Positions 25,379 through 34,048 are shown, counted from the first letter of the stretch. The stretch is DNA of 41,501 nt from Dehalococcoidia bacterium (GCA_026421185.1 JAPKCH010000012.1:1-41501); one strand, 5' to 3'. Notes: generated by a model from the letters alone, not told the origin. Program-made: numbers and translations.

Positions 25379-26554
25379 TTAAGCGTGAAGTCGTGCCCAC
25401 TCGGGATCGGGATGTGATGCAATAAAATCGTGATCTAATTCGTAACCGAGACCAGGCTTATCGGGAAGATGCAAATGGCCATCCCGAACGTCCAATGGCT
25501 CGGTAATTACTGAATTGTAGTTTTTCAGCGAGTGGTCCGACATCTCAAGACGGTAGATATTAGGAACATTCATGAGAACGTGTGCACCAGTGATTACGTT
25601 GAACGCTCCAGAAGCGTCGTGCGGACTGATTGGTACATAGTAGGTTTCTGCTAGAACTGCGATTCGTTTCATTTCTGAAATTCCTCCAGTCCAACAGATG
25701 TCGGGCATGATGTAGTTGACCAGTCCTTCCTGTAAATATGGAGCGAAGTCCCAGCGAGTGTATTTTCGTTCGCCAATGCAGAGATTGATATCGGTGTTTT
25801 GTCGAAGTTGGCGGTGCGCATCGATGCTCTCGGGCTGCAATGGCTCTTCGAACCATGTGAGATTGTGTTTCATCATTCGATTACATAGTTCAGTGGCGGT
25901 CGAAACGTCGAAATTACCGTGTGCATCGATCATGAGTTCGATATTCGGTCCGATTGCTTCTCTGAGTGCAGTCATTAGGTGGTCAGCATATTCGGCACCG
26001 GAAGGAGAGATTTTGCCATCGATGTACCGACGATGGTGCTTGCCCATCTCTGGTTGGAATGGGTCGAGTTTGAGTGCTTGGTAGCCAAGTGCGATCTGTC
26101 GCTTGGCGTCGGCTACACACGCATCGATATCGTCGAGATACGAAACGTGTGAGTACACAGGTACTGATTCACGCATCTTGCCACCGAGTAGATCCCAAAC
26201 GGGGCGACCTAGAGCTTTACCCTTGATATCCCAAAGTGCCATATCGATACCACTGACGAGTGTCGTTCCAAAGCCTCGTGAACCTAGTGTGCCAAAACGA
26301 CGATAGATCCGATGCCAGATAGCGTCGATGTCGGCGGGATCTTGTCCGACCAAACCTTCTGAAAAATCCTGACCTTCAAGATCGTTCTTAAGCATTTCGT
26401 ACGTACGCCCTACGACCAATGCGCCGCCACCACCTGAATTGGTCGATTCGCCAACTCCTGTTATTCCCTCATCTGTATCGACTTCAACGAACAGCCATGA
26501 ACGGTTACTGCCTTCAGGTCGAGTTAGGTACACGCGTAGGTCGGTGATTTTCAT
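25379..26554 (-). CDS. Enolase-superfamily dehydratase 3
   Basis: I set the start at ATG 26554 (MKITDLRVYLTRPEG), preceded by GAGAG; an upstream in-frame start would add 13 residues not seen in the family. The 391-residue protein has metal ligands D210 (IDAHG, with H212), E236/E237 (FEEP) and E262 (GERK), the dyad D285/H312 (MPD and SPHDASG), and a strand-2 motif K162-L-D164. KxD instead of KxK or KxR sets it apart from the other two paralogues here. A Gly-rich 20s/40s capping loop (STNSGGGGALV) may cover the active site. It likely dehydrates or racemizes a sugar acid. The divergent neighbour is a sugar-isomerase-like TIM barrel. Confidence 0.9.
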   Translation of the reverse strand: MKITDLRVYLTRPEGSNRSWLFVEVDTDEGITGVGESTNSGGGGALVVGRTYEMLKNDLEGQDFSEGLVGQDPADIDAIWHRIYRRFGTLGSRGFGTTLVSGIDMALWDIKGKALGRPVWDLLGGKMRESVPVYSHVSYLDDIDACVADAKRQIALGYQALKLDPFQPEMGKHHRRYIDGKISPSGAEYADHLMTALREAIGPNIELMIDAHGNFDVSTATELCNRMMKHNLTWFEEPLQPESIDAHRQLRQNTDINLCIGERKYTRWDFAPYLQEGLVNYIMPDICWTGGISEMKRIAVLAETYYVPISPHDASGAFNVITGAHVLMNVPNIYRLEMSDHSLKNYNSVITEPLDVRDGHLHLPDKPGLGYELDHDFIASHPDPEWARLHA

Positions 26555-26754
26555 GATAAAGCTCTCTCTGTGTTCGACTGGAAGGCGATTCAACTGCTGT
26601 TGTTGAAAAAGCTCTAGACCGATTCATCGTTGGAACAAAGCGACCAGATAGTACACCCCTGACAGTGGTAAACTCCGCCCGATCATCAGAACTCGTCGGA
26701 TATACCGACGAGCTGCAAACGTTTACTGCCACGTATTACAGGAACTAAACCAAC

Positions 26755-27684
26755 ATGAGATTTTGTTATGCTCATCGTCGATTTGCCCTCTACCCACAAT
26801 CTGTGGATAGCTGGAATTTAGTAGCTAATAACTACACTGACGACTTTCTTACGAAGACCAAAGAACTTGGTTTCGACGCATTGGAAGTAGGACTCGAGGT
26901 TCTGGATGGACTCGGAAGTGAACAAAAGGCAAAAGATTTTGCATCGCGTTTGCACGACTTCGGACTAGATGTCGGTTGTATCCGAGCCGGTGGCACACTG
27001 CACACCGCCAAAACAGGCCCGCAGAATCAGGTTCGCCTAAACGAAGCGATCGATTACGCCGGTTTGACCGGAGCTGAAGTCGTGAACGGCGCCATGAGCG
27101 CTCCCGCACGATTGCCTGGTCACCCTGCAGGCTCAGCTCCTGGCAGTCAGTCTGGTTGGGAAATCTCACAGGATGCTTCCCGTGACGCCATGCTCAACAC
27201 TTACGACGAGCTCGCCGTGATCTTCCAAACCGCTTGCGCTAAAGCTGCTGATGCAAACGTAAACATTGCTGTTGAGGTTCACCAAAACTCTCCGGTTGAT
27301 AACTCTTGGTCGGCATTACTGCTTCACGGCAAGGTTGATCGACCGAACTTTGGAATCAATCCAGATATTGGAAACATTCTTTGGACATATGACGTTCCAG
27401 AGGAAGATTTTGATGCAGCAATCGATGCTATTGCTCCGGTTGCGAAGTACTGGCACAGCAAGAACTTACACCGTGTTTACCACCCAGAGAACAATCGTTC
27501 AGTGTTTCTGCGAGTTCCGTTGCCAGATGGCGAAATAGACTATCGCTACGCTATTTCTGCGATGCATAAAGCCGGTTACTCGGGTTACATGACCATCGAG
27601 GGCGCTTCGGCCGGTGATCAGTGGCACAACGACGGCAAGTCGCTACGCTACGCCAAGGCAATCTGGGACGAATTAGAGGGCTAG
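26755..27684 (+). CDS. Sugar phosphate isomerase/epimerase-like TIM barrel
   Basis: This is a 309-residue member of the xylose isomerase-like (AP endonuclease 2) family. Likely metal ligands are the Glu of IAVEVHQNS, the Asp of NPDIGN, the His of YWHSKNLH and the Glu of MTIEGASAG, in the usual order along the barrel. Substrates in this family are sugars, inositols and hydroxypyruvate. ATG 26755 starts immediately with the first barrel strand (MRFCYAHRRFAL). It is divergent from dehydratase 3, which is often the case for co-regulated sugar-acid genes, and is followed by a terminator. Confidence 0.87.
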   Translation: MRFCYAHRRFALYPQSVDSWNLVANNYTDDFLTKTKELGFDALEVGLEVLDGLGSEQKAKDFASRLHDFGLDVGCIRAGGTLHTAKTGPQNQVRLNEAIDYAGLTGAEVVNGAMSAPARLPGHPAGSAPGSQSGWEISQDASRDAMLNTYDELAVIFQTACAKAADANVNIAVEVHQNSPVDNSWSALLLHGKVDRPNFGINPDIGNILWTYDVPEEDFDAAIDAIAPVAKYWHSKNLHRVYHPENNRSVFLRVPLPDGEIDYRYAISAMHKAGYSGYMTIEGASAGDQWHNDGKSLRYAKAIWDELEG

Positions 27685-27705
27685 TCGATATATGATTTCA
27701 ATGAA

Positions 27706-27741
27706 GAAAAAGCTCTGGTTGTTTGATCGAGGCTTTTTTAT
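27706..27741 (+). terminator. Terminator after the isomerase-like gene
   Basis: AAAAAGCTC pairs with GAGGCTTTTTT with one bulged G, giving a stem closed by an A/T tract. It ends in T6 at about 27733-27739. Confidence 0.65.
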
Positions 27742-27787
27742 TGGACAAAATAGGTAAGGTTTGCCCGAAGGTCTAGTTGTTTAGGGG

Positions 27788-27822
27788 ATCCTACACACGA
27801 CATTTCGCCGTGTGGGTAGGAT
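27788..27822 (+). other. Stem-loop upstream of a small frame
   Basis: ATCCTACACACG pairs with CGTGT-GG-GTAGGAT, 12 pairs with a GG bulge and a 9-base loop. No T run follows, so it is not a classic terminator. It sits 45 bases upstream of the small frame at 27867 and could be its leader or a small RNA element. Nothing matches a riboswitch I know. Confidence 0.4.
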
Positions 27823-27866
27823 GATGGATTAAAGGCAGCCATTTCAACTCAGTAGGGACAACTGAA

Positions 27867-27998
27867 ATGAACAACCGCCACACACGTATGAATATCGAAA
27901 CGAAGGTTCGAGCCGCTTCGCACTCAACTTCGTCATCTGTCTTTTTTTAGATCGCCCTTTTCGCTGCACTTGTTACAACAACAGCGCTTATCGGCTAA
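27867..27998 (+). pseudogene. Small putative membrane peptide gene with internal TAG
   Basis: ATG 27867 is preceded by TAGGGA (27853-27858) with good spacing. The frame codes 27 residues (MNNRHTRMNIETKVRAASHS and on), meets TAG at 27948, then continues IALFAALVTTTALIG to TAA at 27996. If read through, the product would be a basic N-terminus plus one membrane helix, about 43 residues. The combination is suggestive of a broken small membrane protein but is short and may be chance. The frame end overlaps the convergent MFS stop. Confidence 0.3.
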
Positions 27999-29266
27999 AC
28001 GTTAGCTTTGTTATCGGCAGCGATGACGTCAAACTCCTCAGCTTTGACCGGACGCGCTAGCGCTAGTGCCACTATGCCTAGTATGAATACCGCAACGACG
28101 ATCAAGAAGGAATTGTCGAACGAATCCGTAGAGTCGTGAATAGCTCCGGCTATCAGCGGTGCACCGGTTCCTGAAGCGATCATACCGACCTGCATCAGTC
28201 CCATTATTCCGCCGAATTCTTTCATTCCGAAGGCTTCTTGAACGACCAGCACGATCAGAGCGCCTAGCCCTCCGAAACCAGTCCCGAATATAAAGATGCC
28301 GACCCATAGAACGAAAGTCGTGTCTGTCGTAGCGATTATGAATACGCCTAAAGCTTGAAATGACACAGAGATAATCGTCGCGATTCTTGCTGTGATTTTC
28401 TCGCTCGCTCGTCCGAATGCTAGCTTTGAAGCGATACCCATACCGGCAACGATGCTGACTGCTGTGGTTGCTACTGCTGGAGCGAAACCACTTTCTTCGA
28501 AGTGTTGTCGAAGCTGTGTCAGTACGCCTTGGTAAGTGAATGTTGCGGCGACGAGTCCGAGCATGATGAGCCAGAAATTACGATTGGCAAGAGCCTGTTT
28601 TACCGTAAGACCAGCGCGAGCTGCTGCTCGCGCAACATGGGCTTGATCTGATCGGCCTGTTCGATTCATTTCAGATTCGACCTTGCTTTCATCTTCGACT
28701 ATTACGAGTAGAGCGACGATTCCGAGCACCGCCATGAGTAATCCGAACGTTACGTACGCCATTTCCCAACTTACAGCAGCGATGATTCCTGCGGCAAGCG
28801 GAGGCATTGTCACGCCTCCAAAGTTGTTTCCTGCAACTACTGCTCCCATCACTCTGCCACGAGTTTTTGGGAACCAGAGGCCAACCATTTTGCCGGCAGG
28901 CATGATCGTTGCTCCGGGGAATCCGGCGTATACGAGAGAACTAAACAGATACCAGTGCCACAGTTCGCTGATGAGCGGTCGAAGTAGGAAGCCTGAAGCG
29001 ATAAGCAACAAGGACCCAAACATGACAGGTCGAATACCGATTCTGTCGCTCAAATTTCCGATAAATGGAGCGAGCAAGCCGGATATGAATGAAAACGCCA
29101 GTGACAGATTAAGCTGTGTTTGTGACCAGCCGAATTCCTCTTTCAATGGCGTCGCGAATTCACCGAACGCGTACTGAGCCATGCCTACTGATAACCCTGT
29201 CGATAGAAAAACAACTAACGCGATTGGGTAGCCGCGGTAAATCCGACCTATCAGAGGAATTGCCAT
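27995..29266 (-). CDS. MFS transporter 3, MCT/oxalate-formate-antiporter type
   Basis: This 423-residue protein has 12 membrane helices. The N-terminal part (YAFGEFATPLKEEFGWSQTQL) and loop SDRIGIRPVMFGS match the monocarboxylate/oxalate-formate antiporter (MCT/OFA) branch, as does GLWFPKTRGRVMGAVVAGNNFG. A cytoplasmic loop rich in charged residues (about 190-215) separates the halves. Carboxylic or keto acids are the likely cargo. It is divergent from the HpcH/HpaI aldolase gene, so uptake of an acid cleaved by that aldolase is plausible. Confidence 0.88.
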   Translation of the reverse strand: MAIPLIGRIYRGYPIALVVFLSTGLSVGMAQYAFGEFATPLKEEFGWSQTQLNLSLAFSFISGLLAPFIGNLSDRIGIRPVMFGSLLLIASGFLLRPLISELWHWYLFSSLVYAGFPGATIMPAGKMVGLWFPKTRGRVMGAVVAGNNFGGVTMPPLAAGIIAAVSWEMAYVTFGLLMAVLGIVALLVIVEDESKVESEMNRTGRSDQAHVARAAARAGLTVKQALANRNFWLIMLGLVAATFTYQGVLTQLRQHFEESGFAPAVATTAVSIVAGMGIASKLAFGRASEKITARIATIISVSFQALGVFIIATTDTTFVLWVGIFIFGTGFGGLGALIVLVVQEAFGMKEFGGIMGLMQVGMIASGTGAPLIAGAIHDSTDSFDNSFLIVVAVFILGIVALALARPVKAEEFDVIAADNKANV

Positions 29267-29476
29267 TACTTGATAGTCCGTGCCGAAAAAGAATTCGTCG
29301 ACACCTCTTTTTGGAAGATAAACGACAGGTTCTCTATATTGTTCAAGATGGCTGTATACTCCGCCGGATTCATATCTGAATGGGACGCTAGTTCGATTTA
29401 GAGTGAGTCACGGTAGCACTTGATGGTGCACTGTGGGCTTGTGACTTGACGTGTCTCGTCATTGATGGAGATTATT

Positions 29477-30199
29477 TTGAGACCCAGTAATGTTCGTTCT
29501 GCTATCAACAACAAGACTATTTCGCACAATCTCACTCTGACGTTTCCAGAACCTACGATTGCTGAATGGGCTGGATATGCCGGTTTCGACGTCCTTCATC
29601 TCGACATGGAGCACGGTGTTTTCGATTGGGAATCAACAGAAATGATGTGTCGAGTTGCAGACATGCATGGCATGACCTGCACGGCGCGTATTCCCAACAC
29701 GGAAAAGGACACTATTCTGCGAGCATTTGATCGAGGATTAATGGGTATCTTGTGCCCTCACGTCGACAATGCAGAGCAAGCGCAACGAATAGCTAACGCT
29801 GCACGGTTCGGACCTGATGGCGACCGGTCGTTTGGGACGTCGCGTGGCCGTGATTACGGCATGCACCATATGACTGCAGCCGAATATATGGCTTCTTTCA
29901 ATCGTGAAGTAACTGTCGCTATTCAAATCGAGACCAAAAACGCAGTCGATACGATCGAAGACATTCTCGATGTTGAAGGTATAGATATGATCGCCTTTGG
30001 GCCTCAGGATCTAGCGCAATCGCTAGGTCACCCGGGATATCCTGAACACGCGGAAGTGGTTGAGGCGATGGATTCAGTTGTTGCAGCTGTTCACGCTCGC
30101 GGCAGGTTGATGTCTTCGGACGTAGAAAGAGGAATAAATCTTGTTCAGTGGCTTCCAGATCAGTTTAAGAGTTGGATCGTAGACTCACGATCAAGCTAG
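29477..30199 (+). CDS. HpcH/HpaI family aldolase
   Basis: I place the start at TTG 29477 (MRPSNVRSAINNKT), with TGGAG at 29466-29470; the longer frame from 29462 adds MMEII without family support. The 240-residue protein is a class II (metal-dependent) HpcH/HpaI aldolase, cleaving 4-hydroxy-2-keto acids to pyruvate or a related keto acid and an aldehyde. Marks are FDVLHLDMEHGVFDW (Asp/Glu for metal and base), PHVDNAEQA, QIETKNAVDTIEDI and AFGPQDLAQSLG. It could take 2-keto-3-deoxy acids made by the window's dehydratases. NHL genes follow on the same strand. Confidence 0.88.
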   Translation: MRPSNVRSAINNKTISHNLTLTFPEPTIAEWAGYAGFDVLHLDMEHGVFDWESTEMMCRVADMHGMTCTARIPNTEKDTILRAFDRGLMGILCPHVDNAEQAQRIANAARFGPDGDRSFGTSRGRDYGMHHMTAAEYMASFNREVTVAIQIETKNAVDTIEDILDVEGIDMIAFGPQDLAQSLGHPGYPEHAEVVEAMDSVVAAVHARGRLMSSDVERGINLVQWLPDQFKSWIVDSRSS

Positions 30200-30262
30200 T
30201 AACCCAGTTCATCATCGATTGCCGAATCAAGTTCACTAATTTTGACACGATAAAGAAGAAAT

Positions 30263-31225
30263 ATGACTACAACTACTTCAGAGACTAAATTCGAACCAGT
30301 TGCAGGTTGGGCAAAGCTTCCTACCGGTGTGACTTTTCGAGGGGATGCGACTTCGATAGCGGTTGATTCGAAAGACAATGTCTACGTTTTCAACAGGGGA
30401 ACCGAGCCGATAGCTGTCTTCGATATCGATGGTAATTTCCTTCGGGGAATGGGACACGGTGAATTCGTCCGCCCTCATGGAATTGAAATCGACTCTGACG
30501 ACAATTTGTATTTGGTAGATGACAACGGTCACTTCGTTCAGAAACGAACTAACGATGGTGAAGTGCTCTTCACACTCGGAGATAAAGGTGAGCCTGCTGA
30601 TTGGCAGGGCGGAGGCATGTTCAACCGTCCGACTGATATTGCTATCAACTCCAGCACTGGAGAGTTTTTTGTTTCGGATGGGTATGGGAACTCACGGATC
30701 CACAAGTTCGATTCCAATGGCAAACATATTTTGTCTTGGGGCGAACCTGGTACTGATCCTGGGCAATTCAGCCTGCCTCACAATGTGAGCATGCTCGGTA
30801 CTGACAAAGTTATCGTTGCTGATCGAGAGAATTTTCGACTACAAATCTTTACAACCACTGGTGAATTTGTGAAACAGATACATATTCACCACCCCATGTC
30901 AGTGACTCAGGGTAAGGGCGATGACGCTGCGTTGTACGTCGGAGAGATGATTCCGCCTCCAGTTCAGCAAGGTGTTCCTAATCTTGGAGCGATGATCGCT
31001 GTCCTATCTCCTGAAGGAGAGTTTTTGCAGCACTTGGGCGGACCACTACCCGGCGATGGAGTAGATCAGTTCACTGCCCCTCACGGTGTATCGACAGATT
31101 CTCAAGGCTCGGTTTACGCCGCAGAAGTTGCTTGGACTAACTATTTCTCTAACCCCGAAAATTCGGGAACCGAAGAAATCCCACTTGGCGAGGTTGTGAG
31201 CCTTCGTAAGTGGGAGCGAGTTTAG
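30263..31225 (+). CDS. NHL-repeat beta-propeller protein A
   Basis: The 320 residues are mostly NHL repeats forming a predicted six-bladed propeller. Repeats start at about 27 (TSIAVDSKDNVYVFNRG), 72 (RPHGIEIDSDDNLYLVDDNG), 122 (RPTDIAINSSTGEFFVSDGYG), 172 (LPHNVSMLGTDKVIVADREN) and near 275 (APHGVSTDSQGSVYAAEV). The pattern resembles the lyase domain of peptidylglycine alpha-amidating enzymes, whose calcium- and zinc-dependent activity cannot be assumed here. There is no signal peptide, so it is likely cytoplasmic. It is 77 bases upstream of its close paralogue B. Function unknown. Confidence 0.85.
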   Translation: MTTTTSETKFEPVAGWAKLPTGVTFRGDATSIAVDSKDNVYVFNRGTEPIAVFDIDGNFLRGMGHGEFVRPHGIEIDSDDNLYLVDDNGHFVQKRTNDGEVLFTLGDKGEPADWQGGGMFNRPTDIAINSSTGEFFVSDGYGNSRIHKFDSNGKHILSWGEPGTDPGQFSLPHNVSMLGTDKVIVADRENFRLQIFTTTGEFVKQIHIHHPMSVTQGKGDDAALYVGEMIPPPVQQGVPNLGAMIAVLSPEGEFLQHLGGPLPGDGVDQFTAPHGVSTDSQGSVYAAEVAWTNYFSNPENSGTEEIPLGEVVSLRKWERV

Positions 31226-31302
31226 ATGCTCCAAAGAGCACTTGGTAGCTCTCATTAACCGCCGTAACTACTTTCAAGCTTCGAACAAATTAGGAACTAA
31301 TC

Positions 31303-32250
31303 ATGGTCAACGCCGCAACATCAACAACCGTCTACGAGCCCGTTCCATACTGGGCCAAGCTTCCTCACCCAATGCTTTTTAAGGAAGCAACATCGGTAGC
31401 AGTCGACTCTAACGACAACGTGTACGTTTTCAACCGGGGAAATCACCCTGTCATCATTTTCGACAAAGACGGTAATTTCCTAGAGACATGGGGCGCGGGC
31501 GAGTTTGTTAGACCTCACGGAATCACAATCGATGCCGACGATAACTTGTATCTCGCCGATGACGATGCCCACGTAGTAGAGAAACGTACAAAAGAAGGGA
31601 AGCTCATTTTCCGTATCGGTGAAAAAGGCAAGGCTGCAGCATGGCAGGAGGGAGATCCGTTTAATCGCCCAACACACGTCGCAGTTCACCCTGATTCTGG
31701 TGATCTATTCATTTCAGATGGTTACGGCAACTCTCGTGTCCACAAGTTTGATTCCGACGGGAAACACATCACATCTTGGGGTGAGCCTGGATCACGGGAG
31801 GGGCAATTTTCGCTGCCACACAACATAGCGATGAATGGCACGGATAAAGTTACGGTGGCAGATCGCGAAAACTTCAGGCTTCAGACGTTTACCACCGAGG
31901 GCGAATTCGTCAAGCAGATTCATTCACACCGTCCCATCGCTATAACCAACGGGAAGGGTGCCGATACGAACCTGTATGTCGCAGAGGCTGGCCCTCCACC
32001 AGTTCAAGAAGGTGTTCGAAGGCTTGGACTTCGGGTAGTGGTTATGGATCTAGAAGGCAACGAAGTAACTCGTTTCGGAAACGAACATGGTGGAGAAGGT
32101 CACGATCAATTCATCGCACCGCACGCTATGGCTGTCGATTCAGAAGGCTCTGTCTACATTGCAGAAGTATCGTATACAGCGTTCGGATCACATCAAACCC
32201 CAGTGCGAGAAGTAGCGAGTCTTCGCAAGTGGAAACGCGTAAGTGGGTAG
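31303..32250 (+). CDS. NHL-repeat beta-propeller protein B
   Basis: This 315-residue paralogue of protein A shares its whole length, including the start (YEPVPYWAKLPHPMLFKEATS against FEPVAGWAKLP) and the end (REVASLRKWKRVSG against GEVVSLRKWERV). Conserved blade motifs are SVAVDSNDNVYVFNRGN, RPHGITIDADDNLYLADDD, VHPDSGDLFISDGYGNSRVH and VADRENFRLQTF. A tandem duplication is the simplest origin. No signal peptide is seen. A degraded PPOX gene lies just downstream. Confidence 0.85.
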   Translation: MVNAATSTTVYEPVPYWAKLPHPMLFKEATSVAVDSNDNVYVFNRGNHPVIIFDKDGNFLETWGAGEFVRPHGITIDADDNLYLADDDAHVVEKRTKEGKLIFRIGEKGKAAAWQEGDPFNRPTHVAVHPDSGDLFISDGYGNSRVHKFDSDGKHITSWGEPGSREGQFSLPHNIAMNGTDKVTVADRENFRLQTFTTEGEFVKQIHSHRPIAITNGKGADTNLYVAEAGPPPVQEGVRRLGLRVVVMDLEGNEVTRFGNEHGGEGHDQFIAPHAMAVDSEGSVYIAEVSYTAFGSHQTPVREVASLRKWKRVSG

Positions 32251-32273
32251 TTAGTCTTCTTTAGGAGAGAAGG

Positions 32274-32678
32274 ATGAGTCCTGCAGGGGGAAACTTTCGA
32301 CTGATGAGGTCAGTGAATTCATAGTACTACCAATAATTGCTCGCATCGGCGCGGTCAGATCCGATCGGTCACGCCACGTGACTGCAATGTGGTAGCAGTG
32401 GGATGGTGAGGTGCTGTGGGTTATCCCTTGCAGTAAATCCACCTAGTACGAAAATGTAAATCAGGAACCTCGTGTCTGCATATGATGTGAATCCCGATCA
32501 CACTCCCGTCACCGTCGAAGGTCCCGTCGCTCTGCTAGGGCGTACGAAAGAAATCGCCGACTAGATGGCCATTCGTTATATGGGTCAGACGGACCAACTT
32601 ACGCAGCGAAAACGGCGTGGAGAATGGCACCCTTGTTACATTGTTACGGTTGATGAACCTGACAAAGCGAAGAGTTAA
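32274..32678 (+). pseudogene. Decayed PPOX (pyridoxamine phosphate oxidase-like, FMN/F420-binding) gene
   Basis: A good AGGAG (32263-32267) and ATG (32274) open the frame MSPAGG. One base appears lost in the G5 run near 32286-32290, after which the frame reads LSTDEVSEFIVLPIIARIGA, RSDRSRHVTAMW, TAG (32393), QWDGEVLWVIPCSKST, TAG (32444), YENVNQEPRV. A two-base (GT) loss near 32472-32476 shifts to SAYDVNPDHTPVTVEGPVAL, then TAG (32562), MAIRYMGQTDQL and on to TAA at 32676. Reassembled, this is a typical roughly 135-residue split-barrel PPOX protein (WDGE..W.I and the VTVEGPA strand). Two frameshifts and three nonsense codons make it non-functional. It sits between NHL B and NHL C. Confidence 0.8.
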
Positions 32679-33154
32679 GAGTCTGGAAGAGTGTGGGAGT
32701 TTTTGGCACCCAGATTAGGATCTGCGTGCCGTGTTCTTGATAGTGAAGCACGGTGTACGAATTTATTAATTCGCTGAATGGGTCTGACGGCTAAAAGTAC
32801 ACACTTGGCTCGTTTACAAGATGATCAAGCAACGACCGGTGAAACTGATACATGTTTTCGCTGATCAATCGGTCTAATGATCCCGGAACTGACGCCAGTT
32901 GTTATCTATTGCTGCCAGCACCGCGTTCTTTCGATCTTTCAATGTGATTGACTCCAAACGTGCAGCGCTGCACTTCCTAGATTGACCATCTGAGCGATTG
33001 TCGGTCCAAGTCATTTCGTTCCAGAAATGCTCGAGTAACTGCATCGAGACGAATTTCAAATTTATAGCGTTGACAGCTTACGTTCGGAGGGCTAGCGTGG
33101 CGACCCGCGTAGATTTGCGCAATAAGAACTCGATAATCCGATGGTGGCGAAGAT
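32679..33154. other. Non-coding or decayed region before NHL C
   Basis: No convincing gene is seen in these 476 bases. A minus-strand frame of 61 codons (32874-33059, TTG start, MQLLEHFWNEMTWTDNRSDG in its middle) has amphipathic, protein-like composition but no recognisable family and a stop shortly upstream. It may be a remnant like the PPOX gene beside it. AACTG-ACGC-CAGTT type small hairpins are present but unremarkable. The promoter of NHL C probably lies in the last 100 bases. Confidence 0.45.
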
Positions 33155-34048
33155 ATGACAACAGTTGGCGAAGGTAAATTTCAGTATGAAGTGGATCGGG
33201 ACTGGTTGCGCCATAAACCGGCATTCTGGGAACTGGGACAGTGTGCCGACGTCGGCGTCGACTCTCAGGATCGTGTATGGCTGTTCAGCCGTTCTAAGCA
33301 CCCTGTTACCTGCTGGACGTCAGACGGCAAGTTCATAGGCTCTTGGGGCGACCTGGGGCAAGATAAAGGTGAATTCAGAGTCCCGCACGGAGTATTCATC
33401 GACCAAGACGATCACATTTGGCTAGCCGATCACCAAACGCACCAACTTACTAAGCACAACGAAAACGGCGACGTGCTTATGGAGTTAGGTACACATGGTT
33501 ACGCCAACATCACCGTTACGAGCACTAATGAACAAGGAGCGCCGTTCAATATGCCAACCGGACTCGCAACAGCAACTGACGGAAGATTGTTTGTTACAGA
33601 CGGGTACGCCAATCGACGAGTCCACCGCTTCAGCGCTGGTGGTCAGCTTGAACACTCATGGGGAGAGGCAGGCAAAGGACCTGGACAATTTTCGATTTTG
33701 CACAAAGTTGGTGTCGACAAAAACAACAAGGTGTACATTTGTGATCGAGAGAACAATCGAATTCAAATTTTCGATGAGAATGGTAATTATTTGACCGAGT
33801 GGACCGATGTCGTTGGTCCTGGTGATATTTTCTTCAACGATGAAATTGTTTATGTCGTCGAGCAGGGCGGTGGCAATGGCGTATCGATCTGGACACTCGA
33901 TGGCGAGTTGATTACACGATGGCGCGGTAACCCTGATGCTTGCCAGGCTGCTCATGGTGGATGGTTCGACTCTACAGGCAACATATACGTCGCTGAGATT
34001 GGCGAACTCGGACAAGGGCAGCGAGTTACTAAGTTCAGCTTAATTTAA
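33155..34048 (+). CDS. NHL-repeat beta-propeller protein C
   Basis: The 297 residues are a third NHL propeller, more divergent than A and B. Repeats include DVGVDSQDRVWLFSRSKHP, VPHGVFIDQDDHIWLADHQ, LATATDGRLFVTDGYANRRV, KVGVDKNNKVYICDRENNRI and GGWFDSTGNIYVAEIGELG. The blade around 225-250 (DVVGPGDIFFNDEIVYVVEQ) is irregular. There is no signal peptide. Its last bases overlap the convergent Fur-family gene. The role is unknown; NHL proteins often act as scaffolds or carbohydrate-linked lyases. Confidence 0.85.
   Translation: MTTVGEGKFQYEVDRDWLRHKPAFWELGQCADVGVDSQDRVWLFSRSKHPVTCWTSDGKFIGSWGDLGQDKGEFRVPHGVFIDQDDHIWLADHQTHQLTKHNENGDVLMELGTHGYANITVTSTNEQGAPFNMPTGLATATDGRLFVTDGYANRRVHRFSAGGQLEHSWGEAGKGPGQFSILHKVGVDKNNKVYICDRENNRIQIFDENGNYLTEWTDVVGPGDIFFNDEIVYVVEQGGGNGVSIWTLDGELITRWRGNPDACQAAHGGWFDSTGNIYVAEIGELGQGQRVTKFSLI

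Larger units (their letters stand above)
27685..27994. other. Intergenic region between isomerase and MFS 3
   Basis: This roughly 310-base spacer holds the terminator (27706-27741), the bulged stem-loop (27788-27822) and the interrupted small frame from 27867. I see no other coding or RNA feature. Confidence 0.5.

Noticed and set aside
32562-32678. Second half of the PPOX frame as an independent small gene starting at ATG 32565
   Set aside because: The sequence continues the PPOX fold from the part before the TAG and has no ribosome site of its own.
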